Made by a program: the position numbers and the translations under genes
In this document: piece after piece, positions 51,988-61,268 of the stretch
Layout of the letters: each line of letters opens with the position of its first letter
How positions within the stretch are numbered: position 1 is the first letter of the stretch
Assembly: GCF_008373755.1 (NCBI RefSeq)
Contig: NZ_VUJV01000005.1
Coordinates: forward strand, 1 to 64,000
DNA: 64,000 nucleotides
Direction: 5' to 3'
Origin: Nocardioides humilatus
Lineage (GTDB): Bacteria; Actinomycetota; Actinomycetes; Propionibacteriales; Nocardioidaceae
The notes under the pieces: model-generated
Databases searched by the model: none
Told to the model about the DNA's origin: nothing
The model's input: the letters and a program-made list of their open reading frames with translations, nothing else

Positions 51988-52350
51988 TCAGCGAGCGACG
52001 TCGTCCTCGAGGGCCTGGAGGACCCGACGGCTCTGGCGGAGCTCACCGAGGAGCTTCATGAGGTCGTGCACCGTCAGCTCGTCCTCGCCGTGGAGGGGAT
52101 CGGGTGCGAGCCAGTCCTCCGCCTCCTCGGGCGCGAGGCGGGAGCCGATCTCGATCCGGTAGGTGGTGTCGTCGAGGGAGAAGTCGATGTCAGCGACCAT
52201 GGCTGCGTAGAAGAGGCCGGAGGTCGGGTCGTTCACCACGACCGGCTCGCCCGGCTCGAGGCCGCGTGACAGCCCGGCGGCGGTGTGGCTCACCCCGACG
52301 GAGCGGCTGCGCAGGGTGAACCCGCTCAGCTCAAGCTCGATCTGTTCCAC
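51988..52350 (-). CDS. Small protein of unknown function
   Basis: 120 aa, soluble, not recognised. An N-terminal beta-rich part (QIELELSGFTLRSRS, VVVNDPTSGLFYAAMVADIDF) and a C-terminal helix (TVHDLMKLLGELRQSRRVLQALEDDVAR). The GTG start at 52350 has GGGAGG at five bases. A DosR-like box lies about 62 bases upstream, so it may be under DevR control. It lies between the devR-like gene and the divergent CoA ligase. Confidence 0.6.
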   Translation of the reverse strand: MEQIELELSGFTLRSRSVGVSHTAAGLSRGLEPGEPVVVNDPTSGLFYAAMVADIDFSLDDTTYRIEIGSRLAPEEAEDWLAPDPLHGEDELTVHDLMKLLGELRQSRRVLQALEDDVAR

Positions 52351-52411
52351 GGTGGCCTCCCTCGATCCCCTCGGTCGAAACGATCAACGAGACGGGCTCC
52401 GCGCCTGTTAT

Positions 52412-52425
52412 GGGACTGAAGTCCC
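52412..52425. promoter_or_regulatory. DosR-like box GGGACT-GA-AGTCCC
   Basis: Perfect 6-bp arms with the two-base centre of the DosR box core GGGACT-WW-AGTCCC; one W is G here. Outer bases are a partial match. It lies in the divergent gap between the 51988 gene and the CoA ligase gene, 62 bases from the first and 147 from the second. Confidence 0.5.
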
Positions 52426-52571
52426 GGTTTCTGGTCGAATCGGTCCCGGGAGATGTGTACTCCGGCACAACGCCGCGCACGCTTCCTTGTGCGGCGGCAC
52501 GGCGCCGGGACCCCTGAGCGACGCTACGGTTCGTCGGAGAGACACCGGAATGCCCGAGAGGACCGATTGCC

Positions 52572-54167
52572 GTGCCGTTCAAGAGCCCCTTCGCTGACGT
52601 CGACATCCCCGACGTGAGCCTTTACGACTTCCTCTTCGCCGGTCTCGCCGACGACGAGCTCGGCCGCCCGGCGGTCTACGACTCGCTGAGCGGGACCGAG
52701 ACGACCTACGGCGACCTGCGCGCCCGCATCGACGCGTTCGCCGGTGCTCTGGCGGCGCGCGGGGTCCAGCCGGGCGACGTGGTCGCGCTGCACTGCCCCA
52801 ACACGACCGCCTTCGTGATCGCCTTCCACGGCATCCTGCGCGCGGGGGCGACCGCCACGACGATCAACTCGCTCTACACGGCCCCCGAGATCGCCAACCA
52901 GCTCCGCGACTCCGGCGCGATCCGCTACGTCACCGTCTCCCCACTCCTTCCCGGCGCGCTCGCCGGCTGTGCGGAGGTCGGGATCGAGGCCGACAAGGTC
53001 ACCGTGCTCGACGGCGCCGAGGGACACGAGTCGCTGATGGACCTGCTGTCCGAGGGGCACGCCGCACCGGACGTCACCATCGACCCGGCGACCCACCTCG
53101 CGGTGCTGCCCTACTCCTCGGGCACCACCGGCAAGGCCAAGGGCGTCATGCTCACCCACCGCAACCTGGTGGCCAACGTGCTGCAGTCGATGTCGGCGAT
53201 CGCGGAGCAGCCCGACGACGTCGTACTGGCCGTGCTGCCGTTCTTCCACATCTACGGCATGAACGTGATCATGAGCGTCACCCTGCGCGTGCGGGCCAAG
53301 CTCGTCACGATGCCGCGGTTCGACCTCGACGAGTTCCTGCGCCTCATCCACGAGCAGCGGATCAGCTTCCTCTACATCGCGCCGCCGATGGCCGTCGCGC
53401 TCGCGAAGCACCCCGCGGTCGACGCGATCGACACCTCGAGCGTCCGCGCGGTCCTGAGCGGCGCCGCCCCGCTCGACGAGGCTCTCGGCGAGGCCGTGAA
53501 GGCGCGTCTCGGCTGCGGCATGCTCCAGGGCTACGGCATGACCGAGCTCAGCCCGGTGTCGCACGCGCTGCCCCTCGACCGGGGCGATCTCTCGATCGGG
53601 TCGGTCGGCCTCGCCGTCGCCAACGTCGAGTTCAAGGTCATGGACACCGGCACCGGCGAGGAGATCGTGGCCGTCCCCGGTGGCCGCACCGCACCTGGCG
53701 AGCTGTGGATCAAGGGCCCAGGCGTGATGGTCGGCTACCTCGGCAACGAGGAGGCGACCAACGAGACCATCGACGCCGACGGCTACCTGCACACCGGTGA
53801 CATCGTCGAGGTCGGTCCCGAGGGCGAGGTCTACGTCGTCGACCGGCTCAAGGAGCTCATCAAGTACAAGGGCTACCAGGTGCCCCCGGCCGAGCTCGAG
53901 GCCGTCCTGCTGACCCACCCGGCGATCGCCGACGCCGCGGTCGTGCCGCACCCCGACGAGGACGCTGGCGAGGTCCCGCACGCGTTCGTCGTGCTGCAAC
54001 CCGGCGCGAGCCTCACCGCCGAGGAGGTCATGGCGTTCACCGCGGAGAAGGTCGCTCCCCACAAGAAGGTGCGCGTCGTCGACTTCATCCCGGTCATCCC
54101 GAAGTCGGCCTCCGGCAAGATCCTGCGCAAGGACCTGAAGGGCAAGACGGCCGCCGACTTCGCCTAG
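52572..54167 (+). CDS. 4-coumarate-CoA ligase-like AMP-dependent acyl-CoA synthetase
   Basis: 531 aa ANL-superfamily enzyme. P-loop-like SSGTTGKAKG (182-191), A5 motif GYGMTE, A7 motif YLHTGDIV, and A10 PKSASGKILRKDL with the adenylation Lys. The sequence resembles plant and actinobacterial 4CL-type ligases, which activate aromatic or fatty acids as acyl-CoA. The actual substrate cannot be told from sequence alone. The GTG start at 52572 is ten bases after AGAGGA. The upstream gap contains a DosR-like box. Confidence 0.85.
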   Translation: MPFKSPFADVDIPDVSLYDFLFAGLADDELGRPAVYDSLSGTETTYGDLRARIDAFAGALAARGVQPGDVVALHCPNTTAFVIAFHGILRAGATATTINSLYTAPEIANQLRDSGAIRYVTVSPLLPGALAGCAEVGIEADKVTVLDGAEGHESLMDLLSEGHAAPDVTIDPATHLAVLPYSSGTTGKAKGVMLTHRNLVANVLQSMSAIAEQPDDVVLAVLPFFHIYGMNVIMSVTLRVRAKLVTMPRFDLDEFLRLIHEQRISFLYIAPPMAVALAKHPAVDAIDTSSVRAVLSGAAPLDEALGEAVKARLGCGMLQGYGMTELSPVSHALPLDRGDLSIGSVGLAVANVEFKVMDTGTGEEIVAVPGGRTAPGELWIKGPGVMVGYLGNEEATNETIDADGYLHTGDIVEVGPEGEVYVVDRLKELIKYKGYQVPPAELEAVLLTHPAIADAAVVPHPDEDAGEVPHAFVVLQPGASLTAEEVMAFTAEKVAPHKKVRVVDFIPVIPKSASGKILRKDLKGKTAADFA

Positions 54168-54229
54168 CGGTCACCCGCCCTTCACCACAGCGGCGGCGGT
54201 TCGTAAGGGTCGGTGGCTTGGCTCCGGCC

Positions 54230-56362
54230 ATGACTGCCACCCGCCCTGAGAACCGTCCGCTGCTGTCCCTCACCCCGGTGTCGCCGGAGGGCTACCGCCA
54301 CGGCTCGCGATCCCTGCTGACCTGCCTCTACAAGTGTGGGAACGCCTGCGACCACCCCGAGCCGAACCAGACGGCGACCGGCCACGTGCAGGACGAGATC
54401 TCGAAGGCGATCGCTCGCCGGTCCGTGCTTCGCGGCGCCGCGGCCGGCACCGGCGCGCTGATGCTCGGCGGGGTCGCTGCTGCCTCCGCGGCGTCGCCGG
54501 CCGCAGCAGCGCCGGGCACGCTCGCGGCCGCAGCGGTCAAGGGTGGTCCGCTCGCGCGCACGAAGTTTCGGTCGGTCGCACCCAACCGTCGCGACGCGGT
54601 GGTGCTCCCGGACGGCTTCGACCACAACGTGGTGATCAGCTGGGGCGACCCTGTCGTCGAGGGCGCGCCGGCCTGGTCGCCTTACGACCTCACGCTCGAC
54701 GCGGTGAAGAAGACCTTCGGCTACAACAACGACTACGTCAGCGTCGTCCCGCTCAGCGGCGACGCGGCGCTGATGACGGTCAATCACGAGTACGACGACC
54801 AGACCCTCATGTATCCCACCGGCGCCTACACCGAGGAGCAGATGGCGTGGTTCGGCATCTACTCCCACGGCCTGTCGGTCGTGCAGATCAAGCGGGGTCT
54901 CGTGCCCGGCTCGTGGTACCGCGAGAAGAACCTCGCGAAGGCCACCAAGAACCGTCGGATCAACGCTGACACGACCTTCCGGGCCACCGGCCCGGCCGCC
55001 GGGCACCCGCTGCTGCAGACGGCCGCCGATCCCTCGGGCACGGCGATCAAGGGCACCCTCAACAACTGCTCGGGCGGCACGACCCCGTGGGGGACCGTGC
55101 TGTCGGGCGAGGAGAACTTCAACCAGTACTTCAACACCGAGGGCACGGTGCCGACGGGTGTCACGCTCGACGACGGCTCGACGCTGACCAACGCCTACAC
55201 CCGCTACGGCATCGCGAAGTCGGGCAGCGACCCGCGCAAGTGGCACAAGTACGACGACCGGTTCGACCTCGAGGCCGAGGCCCACGAGGTCCACCGCTTC
55301 GGCTGGATCGTCGAGATCGACCCGATGAAGCCCGAGCAGGCGCCGCGCAAGCACACGATGCTCGGCCGCTTCAAGCACGAGGGTGCGTGTGCGGTCATCT
55401 CCGGCGACAAACGTGCTGTCGTCTACATGGGCGACGACGAGCGAGGGGACTACCTCTACAAGTTCGTGTCGGCCGACAAGTACGACGAGCGTGCGAGCGC
55501 CGCCGCCCGCCGTCACAACAAGACCCTGCTCACGAAGGGCACGCTGTTCGTCGCCAAGGTGACGGGCAACGACGTGGGCACGCCGACGGCGCCCTACGAC
55601 GGCACCGGTGAGTGGCTGCCGCTGACCAGCGACACCCAGTCCTTCGTGCCCGGCATGACCGTCGCGGAGGTGCTGGTCTTCACCCGCCAGGCGGCGGACC
55701 TGGTCGGCCCCACCAAGATGGACCGCCCCGAGGACGTCGAGGTCAACAAGGTCAACGGCAAGGTCTACGCCGCGCTGACCAACAACTCCAACCGTGGCTC
55801 GACCTTCCCTGCCGACGAGGCCAACCCCGTGACGAGCTGCGGCACGCGGACCAGCCCCGGCGCTCCGCTCGTCACCCAGTCGGGCAACCGCAACGGCTAC
55901 GTCCTCGAGATCACGCCGGGCAGCGACAACCACGCCAGGCGGACCTTCACCTGGGACCTCTTCTTGGTGTGCGGCGACCCGGACTCACCCGAGACCTACT
56001 TCGCGGGCTACGACAAGTCGAAGGTCAGCCGCATCAGCTGTCCGGACAACGTCACCTTCGACGCGGCGGGCAACCTCTGGATCGCTACTGACGGTGCCCC
56101 GACTCCGCTGGGTCAGAACGACGGCCTCTTCCGCGTGCCCACCGCCGGCGCCGAGCGCGGCCACGTGCAGTGCTTCCTCACGGTGCCCAAGGGTGCGGAG
56201 ACCTGCGGTCCCTTGATGTACGACGGCGACAAGTCGCTCTTCTTCGCCCCCCAGCACCCCGGCGAGATCAGCGGCGCGGTCTTCGAGTCACCTCTCAGCA
56301 CCTGGCCCAACACCCACGACTTCCCGCGCCCCTCGGTCTGCGTGGCCTACCAGGCCCGCTGA
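54230..56362 (+). CDS. PhoX-family secreted phosphatase
   Basis: 710 aa. An unusually long N-region of about 60 residues (with CLYKCGNACDHP, common in this family) precedes a twin-arginine motif RRSVLRG (63-69) and a hydrophobic core, so it is a Tat substrate. The mature protein is a DUF839/PhoX beta-propeller with ALMTVNHEYDD, GEENFNQYF, MGDDERGDYLYKFV and RPEDVEVNK, which should bind Ca and Fe as in characterised PhoX. It releases phosphate from organic esters outside the cell. ATG 54230 is used; a TTG at 54218 is in frame. Confidence 0.85.
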   Translation: MTATRPENRPLLSLTPVSPEGYRHGSRSLLTCLYKCGNACDHPEPNQTATGHVQDEISKAIARRSVLRGAAAGTGALMLGGVAAASAASPAAAAPGTLAAAAVKGGPLARTKFRSVAPNRRDAVVLPDGFDHNVVISWGDPVVEGAPAWSPYDLTLDAVKKTFGYNNDYVSVVPLSGDAALMTVNHEYDDQTLMYPTGAYTEEQMAWFGIYSHGLSVVQIKRGLVPGSWYREKNLAKATKNRRINADTTFRATGPAAGHPLLQTAADPSGTAIKGTLNNCSGGTTPWGTVLSGEENFNQYFNTEGTVPTGVTLDDGSTLTNAYTRYGIAKSGSDPRKWHKYDDRFDLEAEAHEVHRFGWIVEIDPMKPEQAPRKHTMLGRFKHEGACAVISGDKRAVVYMGDDERGDYLYKFVSADKYDERASAAARRHNKTLLTKGTLFVAKVTGNDVGTPTAPYDGTGEWLPLTSDTQSFVPGMTVAEVLVFTRQAADLVGPTKMDRPEDVEVNKVNGKVYAALTNNSNRGSTFPADEANPVTSCGTRTSPGAPLVTQSGNRNGYVLEITPGSDNHARRTFTWDLFLVCGDPDSPETYFAGYDKSKVSRISCPDNVTFDAAGNLWIATDGAPTPLGQNDGLFRVPTAGAERGHVQCFLTVPKGAETCGPLMYDGDKSLFFAPQHPGEISGAVFESPLSTWPNTHDFPRPSVCVAYQAR

Positions 56363-56374
56363 CGGGCGCGGTCC

Positions 56375-56794
56375 TCAGCCCACGAGCGAGGTCGACATCA
56401 GGAACCGGGCGACCTGGATCTTGATCGCGACCCGCTCGGGGTTGGGTTGGGGGACGCGGTAGCGGACGGCGTACTGCTGCACGGCTCGCTCTACGGACTC
56501 CGCGTCGGTGAGCACCACGGCGTGGCCTTCGAGCGTGGACCAGCGCCGACCGTCGACCTGGCAGGCGGCGACGGGGAGGCCAGCCGTAGCGGCTGCGATC
56601 CGGCGCGCCTTGCTGGATGCGCGGTTGGTGATGACCCAGGCGCACTGCTCCTCGTGGTCGAGCGCGACGCCGACCGGCACGGAGTGCGGCCGCCCGTCCG
56701 GGCGCACGCTCGTGAGCGTGCAGAGGTGTCGTTCGGTCCAGAAGTCGAGCAGGGGAGCGGGGAACTCGTCCCAGCCGGGTGTCCACGAGGCCAT
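56375..56794 (-). CDS. PPOX-class (F420/FMN split-barrel) protein
   Basis: 139 aa. Split beta-barrel of the pyridoxamine-phosphate-oxidase superfamily: RHLCTLTSVRPDGRPHSVPVGVALDHEEQCAWVITNRASSKARRIAA and a C-terminal VAIKIQVARFL strand. The RPDGRPH and SSKARRI segments are typical of F420-dependent members (TIGR03618 type). It is convergent with phoX, 12 bases away. Substrate not known. Confidence 0.75.
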   Translation of the reverse strand: MASWTPGWDEFPAPLLDFWTERHLCTLTSVRPDGRPHSVPVGVALDHEEQCAWVITNRASSKARRIAAATAGLPVAACQVDGRRWSTLEGHAVVLTDAESVERAVQQYAVRYRVPQPNPERVAIKIQVARFLMSTSLVG

Positions 56795-56843
56795 GCCCCG
56801 AATCCTCTCGGATGTGCCAAGCCGGGTGGAGTACCCTGACTCC

Positions 56844-56870
56844 GTGCGGAAGAACCTGCTTCTTACCTAG
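56844..56870 (+). CDS. Putative leucine leader peptide of leuS
   Basis: Eight codons from GTG: M-R-K-N-L-L-L-T-stop (gtg cgg aag aac ctg ctt ctt acc tag). Three consecutive Leu codons, two of them CTT, which is rare in such GC-rich genes. TACCCT (56832-56837) six bases upstream would make it leaderless. It is followed by a hairpin and terminator and then leuS, so it reads as a ribosome-mediated attenuator. Confidence 0.6.
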   Translation: MRKNLLLT

Positions 56871-56930
56871 CCGCGTCGTCGTAGCAGACGTCCCGACGCG
56901 GCCGCCCCTCCCTGTGCGAGGGGCTTCTTC
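56870..56930 (+). promoter_or_regulatory. leuS attenuator: pause hairpin plus intrinsic terminator
   Basis: Hairpin 1: 56870-56878 with 56894-56902, nine perfect base pairs; its left arm begins at the last base of the leader stop codon. Terminator: GCCCCTC (56904-56910), seven-base loop, GAGGGGC (56918-56924), then TTCTTC (56925-56930). A ribosome stalled on the Leu codons would cover the left arm of hairpin 1. An obvious antiterminator pairing was not found, so the switch mechanism is incomplete. Confidence 0.6.
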
Positions 56931-56977
56931 ATGTCTGGAGCAGGTCAGCGAACCCCACGAGCACCCGAGAGAGAACC

Positions 56978-59461
56978 ATGAGCGAGCAGCAGCCCGAGTC
57001 CTCGTCCTACGACGTCCACGCGGTCGAGGAGAAGTGGCAGCCCGTCTGGGACCAGATCGACCCCTTCCGCGCCGACGACGCCGCCGTCGTCGCTGGCGAG
57101 CGGGAGAAGCGCTACGCGCTGACGATGTTCCCCTACCCGAGCGGCGACCTGCACATGGGTCATGCAGAGGTGTTCGCCCTGCACGACGTGCTGTCGCGCT
57201 ACTGGAAGTTCCGCGGCTACGAGGTCCTCAACCCGATGGGCTGGGACTCCTTCGGCCTGCCCGCGGAAAATGCCGCGATCCGCAACGACGAGCACCCCGC
57301 GACCTACACCTACGCCAACATCGAGACGCAGTACGAGTCGATGAAGCGCTACGCCGTGAGCTTCGACTGGTCGCGCCGGCTGCACACGTCCGACCCCGAG
57401 TACTACCACTGGACCCAGTGGCTGTTCCTGAAGCTGCGTGAGCAGGGTCTGGCCTACCGCAAGAACAGCCCCGTCAACTGGTGTCCGCAGGACCAGACCG
57501 TGCTGGCCAACGAGCAGGTGCTGGCCGACGGTACCTGTGAGCGTTGTGGTGCGGAGGTGACCAAGAAGGAGCTGACGCAGTGGTACTTCAAGACCACGCA
57601 CTACGCGCAGGAGCTCTACGACTGCCTGGATGACCTGCAGGACAGCTGGATCGGCAAGGTCGTCAACGCCCAGCGCAACTGGATCGGTCGCTCCGAGGGC
57701 GCCCACGTCGTCTTCGAGATCGAGGGCCACGGCCCGGTGACGGTCTTCACGACGCGCCCCGACACCCTGTTCGGCGCGACGTTCTTCGTCGTGGCGGCCG
57801 ACGCCAAGCTGGCGGCGGAGATCTGCACCGACGAGCAGCGCGGCGCGTTCGAGGCCTACGTCGACGACGTGCGCAAGGCCTCCGACATCGACCGGATGTC
57901 GACCGAGCGGCCGAAGACCGGCGTCTTCCTGGGCCGCTATGCCGTCAATCCCGTCAACGGCGAGCGGATCCCCGTGTGGGCGGCTGACTACGTGCTGGCC
58001 GACTACGGCACCGGCGCGATCATGGCCGTGCCCGGCGGCGACCAGCGCGACTACGACTTCGCGAAGGCCTTCGACCTGCCGATCATCCACACGGTCCAGC
58101 CTCCTGCGGACTTCGAGGGCGAGGCCTACTCCGGCTCCGGTCCCGCGATCAACTCGGCCAACGACGAGATCTCGCTCAACGGCATGGACGTGGCCGAGGC
58201 CAAGTCCACGATCATCGCCTGGCTGGAGAGCAAGGGCCTGGGCAACGGCACGGTCAACTTCCGGCTGCGCGACTGGCTGCTGTCGCGGCAGCGCTACTGG
58301 GGTGCGCCGATCCCGATCATCCACTGTCCCGCGTGCGGCGAGGTCGCCGTACCTGAGGACCAGCTGCCGGTCGAGCTGCCGGAGCTGCGCGGTGCCGACC
58401 TGAAGCCCAAGGGCACCTCGCCGCTGGGCGCCGCGACGGAGTGGGTCAACGTCGACTGCCCGGCCTGCGGTGGTCCCGCGACGCGCGACACCGACACGAT
58501 GGACACGTTCGTCGACTCGTCCTGGTACTTCTTCCGCTACCTGTCGCCGAACGACGACACGCAGGCATTCGACCCGGCGCTGGCCGAGGCATGGGGTCCG
58601 GTCGACTTCTACCTGGGTGGCGACGAGCACGCGGTGCTGCACCTGCTCTACGCGCGCTTCTTCACCAAGGCGATGCGCGACATGGGACTGATCACCTGGG
58701 ACGAGCCGTTCACGGCCTACCTGTCGCAGGGCAAGGTCATCAACAACGGCCGCAAGATGAGCAAGTCGCTGGGCAACGGGATCAACCTGGGTGCGCAGCT
58801 GGACGAGTTCGGTGTCGACGCGGTCCGGCTGACCCTGGTCTTCGCGAGCCCGCCCGAGGACAACATCGACTGGGCCGACGTGTCCCCGGCGGGATCACTG
58901 CGCTTCCTGCAGCGGGCCTGGCGGCTGTCGGGCGACGTCACCTCGGAGCCGGGCGTCGACGCCGTGACCGGTGACCTGACGTTGCGCAAGCTGACCCACA
59001 AGACCGTGCACGACGCCGCACAGCTGCTGGAGTCCTACCGCTTCAACGTGGTGGTCGCCCGGATCATGGAGCTGGTCAACGCGACCCGCAAGGCCATCGA
59101 CTCCGGTTGCGGTCCTGCTGACCCCGCCGTCCGCGAGGCGACGGAGACCGTCGCCCTGCTGCTGTCGATGGTCGCGCCCTACACCGCCGAGGAGATGTGG
59201 GAGCGGCTGGGACACCAGCCGTGCGTGGCTCAGGCCCCGTGGCCCACGGTCGACCCTGCGCTGCTGGTCGAGGACACCGTCACGGCGATCGTGCAGATCC
59301 AGGGCAAGGTGCGCGGTCGGCTGGAGGTCGCCCCGGACATCTCGGAGGCCGACCTGGAGGCTGCGGCCCTGGCAGACGCCGACGTGGTCCGCGCGATCGA
59401 CGGTCGCGAGGTGCGCCGCGTGATCGTGAAGGCGCCCAAGCTCGTCAATATCGTCGTCTGA
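56978..59461 (+). CDS. leuS: Leucyl-tRNA synthetase
   Basis: 827 aa. The HIGH-class motif is HMGH at 59-62 (in [10 protein letters not shown]), the KMSKS motif is in [10 protein letters not shown], and the editing CP1 domain includes [12 protein letters not shown] with the threonine-rich site. Class I synthetase that charges tRNA-Leu. The preceding 130 bases hold the leader peptide and terminator. GAGAGA lies before the ATG. Confidence 0.97.
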   Translation: MSEQQPESSSYDVHAVEEKWQPVWDQIDPFRADDAAVVAGEREKRYALTMFPYPSGDLHMGHAEVFALHDVLSRYWKFRGYEVLNPMGWDSFGLPAENAAIRNDEHPATYTYANIETQYESMKRYAVSFDWSRRLHTSDPEYYHWTQWLFLKLREQGLAYRKNSPVNWCPQDQTVLANEQVLADGTCERCGAEVTKKELTQWYFKTTHYAQELYDCLDDLQDSWIGKVVNAQRNWIGRSEGAHVVFEIEGHGPVTVFTTRPDTLFGATFFVVAADAKLAAEICTDEQRGAFEAYVDDVRKASDIDRMSTERPKTGVFLGRYAVNPVNGERIPVWAADYVLADYGTGAIMAVPGGDQRDYDFAKAFDLPIIHTVQPPADFEGEAYSGSGPAINSANDEISLNGMDVAEAKSTIIAWLESKGLGNGTVNFRLRDWLLSRQRYWGAPIPIIHCPACGEVAVPEDQLPVELPELRGADLKPKGTSPLGAATEWVNVDCPACGGPATRDTDTMDTFVDSSWYFFRYLSPNDDTQAFDPALAEAWGPVDFYLGGDEHAVLHLLYARFFTKAMRDMGLITWDEPFTAYLSQGKVINNGRKMSKSLGNGINLGAQLDEFGVDAVRLTLVFASPPEDNIDWADVSPAGSLRFLQRAWRLSGDVTSEPGVDAVTGDLTLRKLTHKTVHDAAQLLESYRFNVVVARIMELVNATRKAIDSGCGPADPAVREATETVALLLSMVAPYTAEEMWERLGHQPCVAQAPWPTVDPALLVEDTVTAIVQIQGKVRGRLEVAPDISEADLEAAALADADVVRAIDGREVRRVIVKAPKLVNIVV

Positions 59462-59475
59462 GTATGCGGACGGTG

Positions 59476-59503
59476 TTGCCCGCTGGTCGCCGTGCCCTAG
59501 CCT
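59476..59503 (+). promoter_or_regulatory. Promoter TTGCCC-N16-TAGCCT for degV (leaderless)
   Basis: -35 TTGCCC (59476-59481), -10 TAGCCT (59498-59503), seven bases to the ATG at 59511. No Shine-Dalgarno is present. Confidence 0.5.
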
Positions 59504-59510
59504 CGGTCGC

Positions 59511-60374
59511 ATGACGGTCGCGCTCGTCACCGACTCCGCCGCAGGACTGCCCGCGGAGGTCGTCGACGACCGGGGCATCACGGTCGTGCCGCTCCAGATC
59601 ATCATCGACGACGAGTCCTACGACGAGGGCGCCGAAGAGGCCTCCCCGGCCTGTGTGGCTGCCGCGCTGCGCGAGAAGCGCTCCGTGAGCACGTCACGTC
59701 CGGCGCCAGCGGTGTTCGCCGACCTCTACCGGCGGCTGGCCGAGGAGGGCGCGACCGAGATCCTGTCGGTTCACCTCACCAGCGAGATGAGCGGGACGTT
59801 CGAGTCGGCCCAGGTGGCGGCCAGGCACGCCCCGGTGCCGGTCACGTGCGTCGACACGCGACAGGTGGGCGTCGGGGCCGGCTATGCGGTCGAGTCGGCT
59901 GCCGCCGTACTCGCCAAGGGCGGCACGCGCGCTGAGGCGGCCGACGCTGCGCGCGAGCGCGCCGCGCGGGTCACGTCGGTCTTCTACGTCGACACGCTGG
60001 AGTATCTCCGTCGCGGTGGTCGGATCGGCGGAGCGGCCGCGGTGTTCGGTGGCGCACTCGCGGTCAAGCCGTTGCTGGGGATCGAGAACGGCGTCATCAC
60101 CACCCTCGAGAAGGTGCGGACGGCCGGTCGGGCGATCAGCCGCCTCGAGGAGCGGGCCGTCATGGCCGCCGGTGACGACCAGGTCGAGGTGACCGTTGCG
60201 CACCTCGCGAGCGCCGATCGCGCCGAGGCGCTGGCGGCGAGCCTTGCCGACCGCCTCGAGAAGCAGCTCGACGGGCGCGAGGTGCGCTGCGCCGAGCTCG
60301 GCGCGGTGCTCGGTGCGCACGTCGGTCCCGGGATGCTCGCGATCTGCGTCGCACCGTTGCTCCCGGGCATCTGA
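59511..60374 (+). CDS. DegV family fatty-acid-binding protein
   Basis: 287 aa, normal for DegV. VTDSAAGLP near the N terminus, STSRPAP and LTSEMSGTFESAQVAA for the lipid pocket, and YLRRGGRIGGAAAVFG are the family marks. In Firmicutes the homologue FakB presents fatty acid to FakA kinase; no FakA is in this window. Position after leuS and before comEA is common in actinobacteria. Confidence 0.85.
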   Translation: MTVALVTDSAAGLPAEVVDDRGITVVPLQIIIDDESYDEGAEEASPACVAAALREKRSVSTSRPAPAVFADLYRRLAEEGATEILSVHLTSEMSGTFESAQVAARHAPVPVTCVDTRQVGVGAGYAVESAAAVLAKGGTRAEAADAARERAARVTSVFYVDTLEYLRRGGRIGGAAAVFGGALAVKPLLGIENGVITTLEKVRTAGRAISRLEERAVMAAGDDQVEVTVAHLASADRAEALAASLADRLEKQLDGREVRCAELGAVLGAHVGPGMLAICVAPLLPGI

Positions 60375-60462
60375 CGGACCACTTTCCGTCCCCAGCCGAC
60401 GGCGACGCCGGGACTGTCCACAGGACGGCTGCTCGCTGACGTCTGTCGGCGGATGCCGCTCC

Positions 60463-60468
60463 TAGCCT
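60463..60468 (+). promoter_or_regulatory. -10-like TAGCCT for a leaderless comEA transcript
   Basis: TAGCCT ends six bases before the ATG at 60475, identical to the degV and csrA hexamers. No good -35. A CTGTCCACA close to a DnaA box is upstream at 60414-60422. Confidence 0.4.
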
Positions 60469-60474
60469 CCGGGC

Positions 60475-61263
60475 ATGCGGAGCACTCGTGGGACCGATCC
60501 AGATCCTGCCGCGCGCCGACTCGCGCTGCTGGCGGCTGACCTCGGGGCGCCGGAGCCACCTGAGGGCAGGGCGACGCCTGCGCCGTTGCCGAGGCCGGGG
60601 CGGCACGCCTCGCGGCGGCGCCGGTGGAGCGCGGAACTGCCGGGCCTGCCCGGGCTGGGCGCCTCTCAGCTGACCGTGGTGGCACTGGTCGTCGCTGTCG
60701 GAGTCGCGCTGACCGCCTGGTGGGTGGTGCGTGATCAGGCCGAACCGATAACTGCTCCCGTTGCCGCTGGAGCGACGTCGTCCCCGCTCGTGGACGTCTC
60801 CGCGCCGGCCAGCGCAGCTGCGACGGAGGGAACCGGTGAGGTGACCGTCGACGTCACCGGCAAAGTACGCCGGCCAGGCATCGTGGTGCTCGCGGCGGGT
60901 GCGCGGGTGGTCGACGCCCTCGAGGCTGCCGGAGGGGAGCGCGGCGGGGTGGATCTCAGCACCCTCAACCTCGCGCGCGTGCTCGTCGATGGCGAGCAGA
61001 TCGTGGTGGGCGCAGCGCAGGCTCCGGCGGTCGTGCCGCCGGGCGGCGTGCCACCACCAGGGGCGCCGCCGAGCCTGGTCAACCTCAACACGGCGACGGC
61101 GGTCGAGCTCGAGACGCTCCCCGACGTCGGCCCGGTGACGGCCCAGTCGATCGTGACCTGGCGCGACACCAACGGAGGCTTCACCAGCATCGACGAACTG
61201 CTCGAGGTGGACGGCATCGGGGAGGTGACTCTCGACAAGCTCACGCCCTACATCACCGTCTGA
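60475..61263 (+). CDS. comEA: ComEA-like DNA-uptake protein (SLBB + helix-hairpin-helix)
   Basis: 262 aa. Basic cytosolic N terminus, one transmembrane helix (about 64-84), an SLBB domain (about 120-175: VTVDVTGKVRRPGIVVLAAGARVVDALEAAGG), a Pro/Gly linker, and a helix-hairpin-helix pair at the C terminus (NLNTATAVELETLPDVGPVTAQSIVTWR, IDELLEVDGIGEVTLDKL). It binds DNA on the outside of the membrane and passes it to ComEC, encoded about 1.2 kb downstream. Confidence 0.85.
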   Translation: MRSTRGTDPDPAARRLALLAADLGAPEPPEGRATPAPLPRPGRHASRRRRWSAELPGLPGLGASQLTVVALVVAVGVALTAWWVVRDQAEPITAPVAAGATSSPLVDVSAPASAAATEGTGEVTVDVTGKVRRPGIVVLAAGARVVDALEAAGGERGGVDLSTLNLARVLVDGEQIVVGAAQAPAVVPPGGVPPPGAPPSLVNLNTATAVELETLPDVGPVTAQSIVTWRDTNGGFTSIDELLEVDGIGEVTLDKLTPYITV

Positions 61264-61268
61264 CCGGC

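Noticed and set aside
54218-54229. TTG 54218 as a leaderless start of phoX
   Set aside because: TAAGGG lies eight bases upstream, but TTG leaderless starts are rare and ATG 54230 is in frame.
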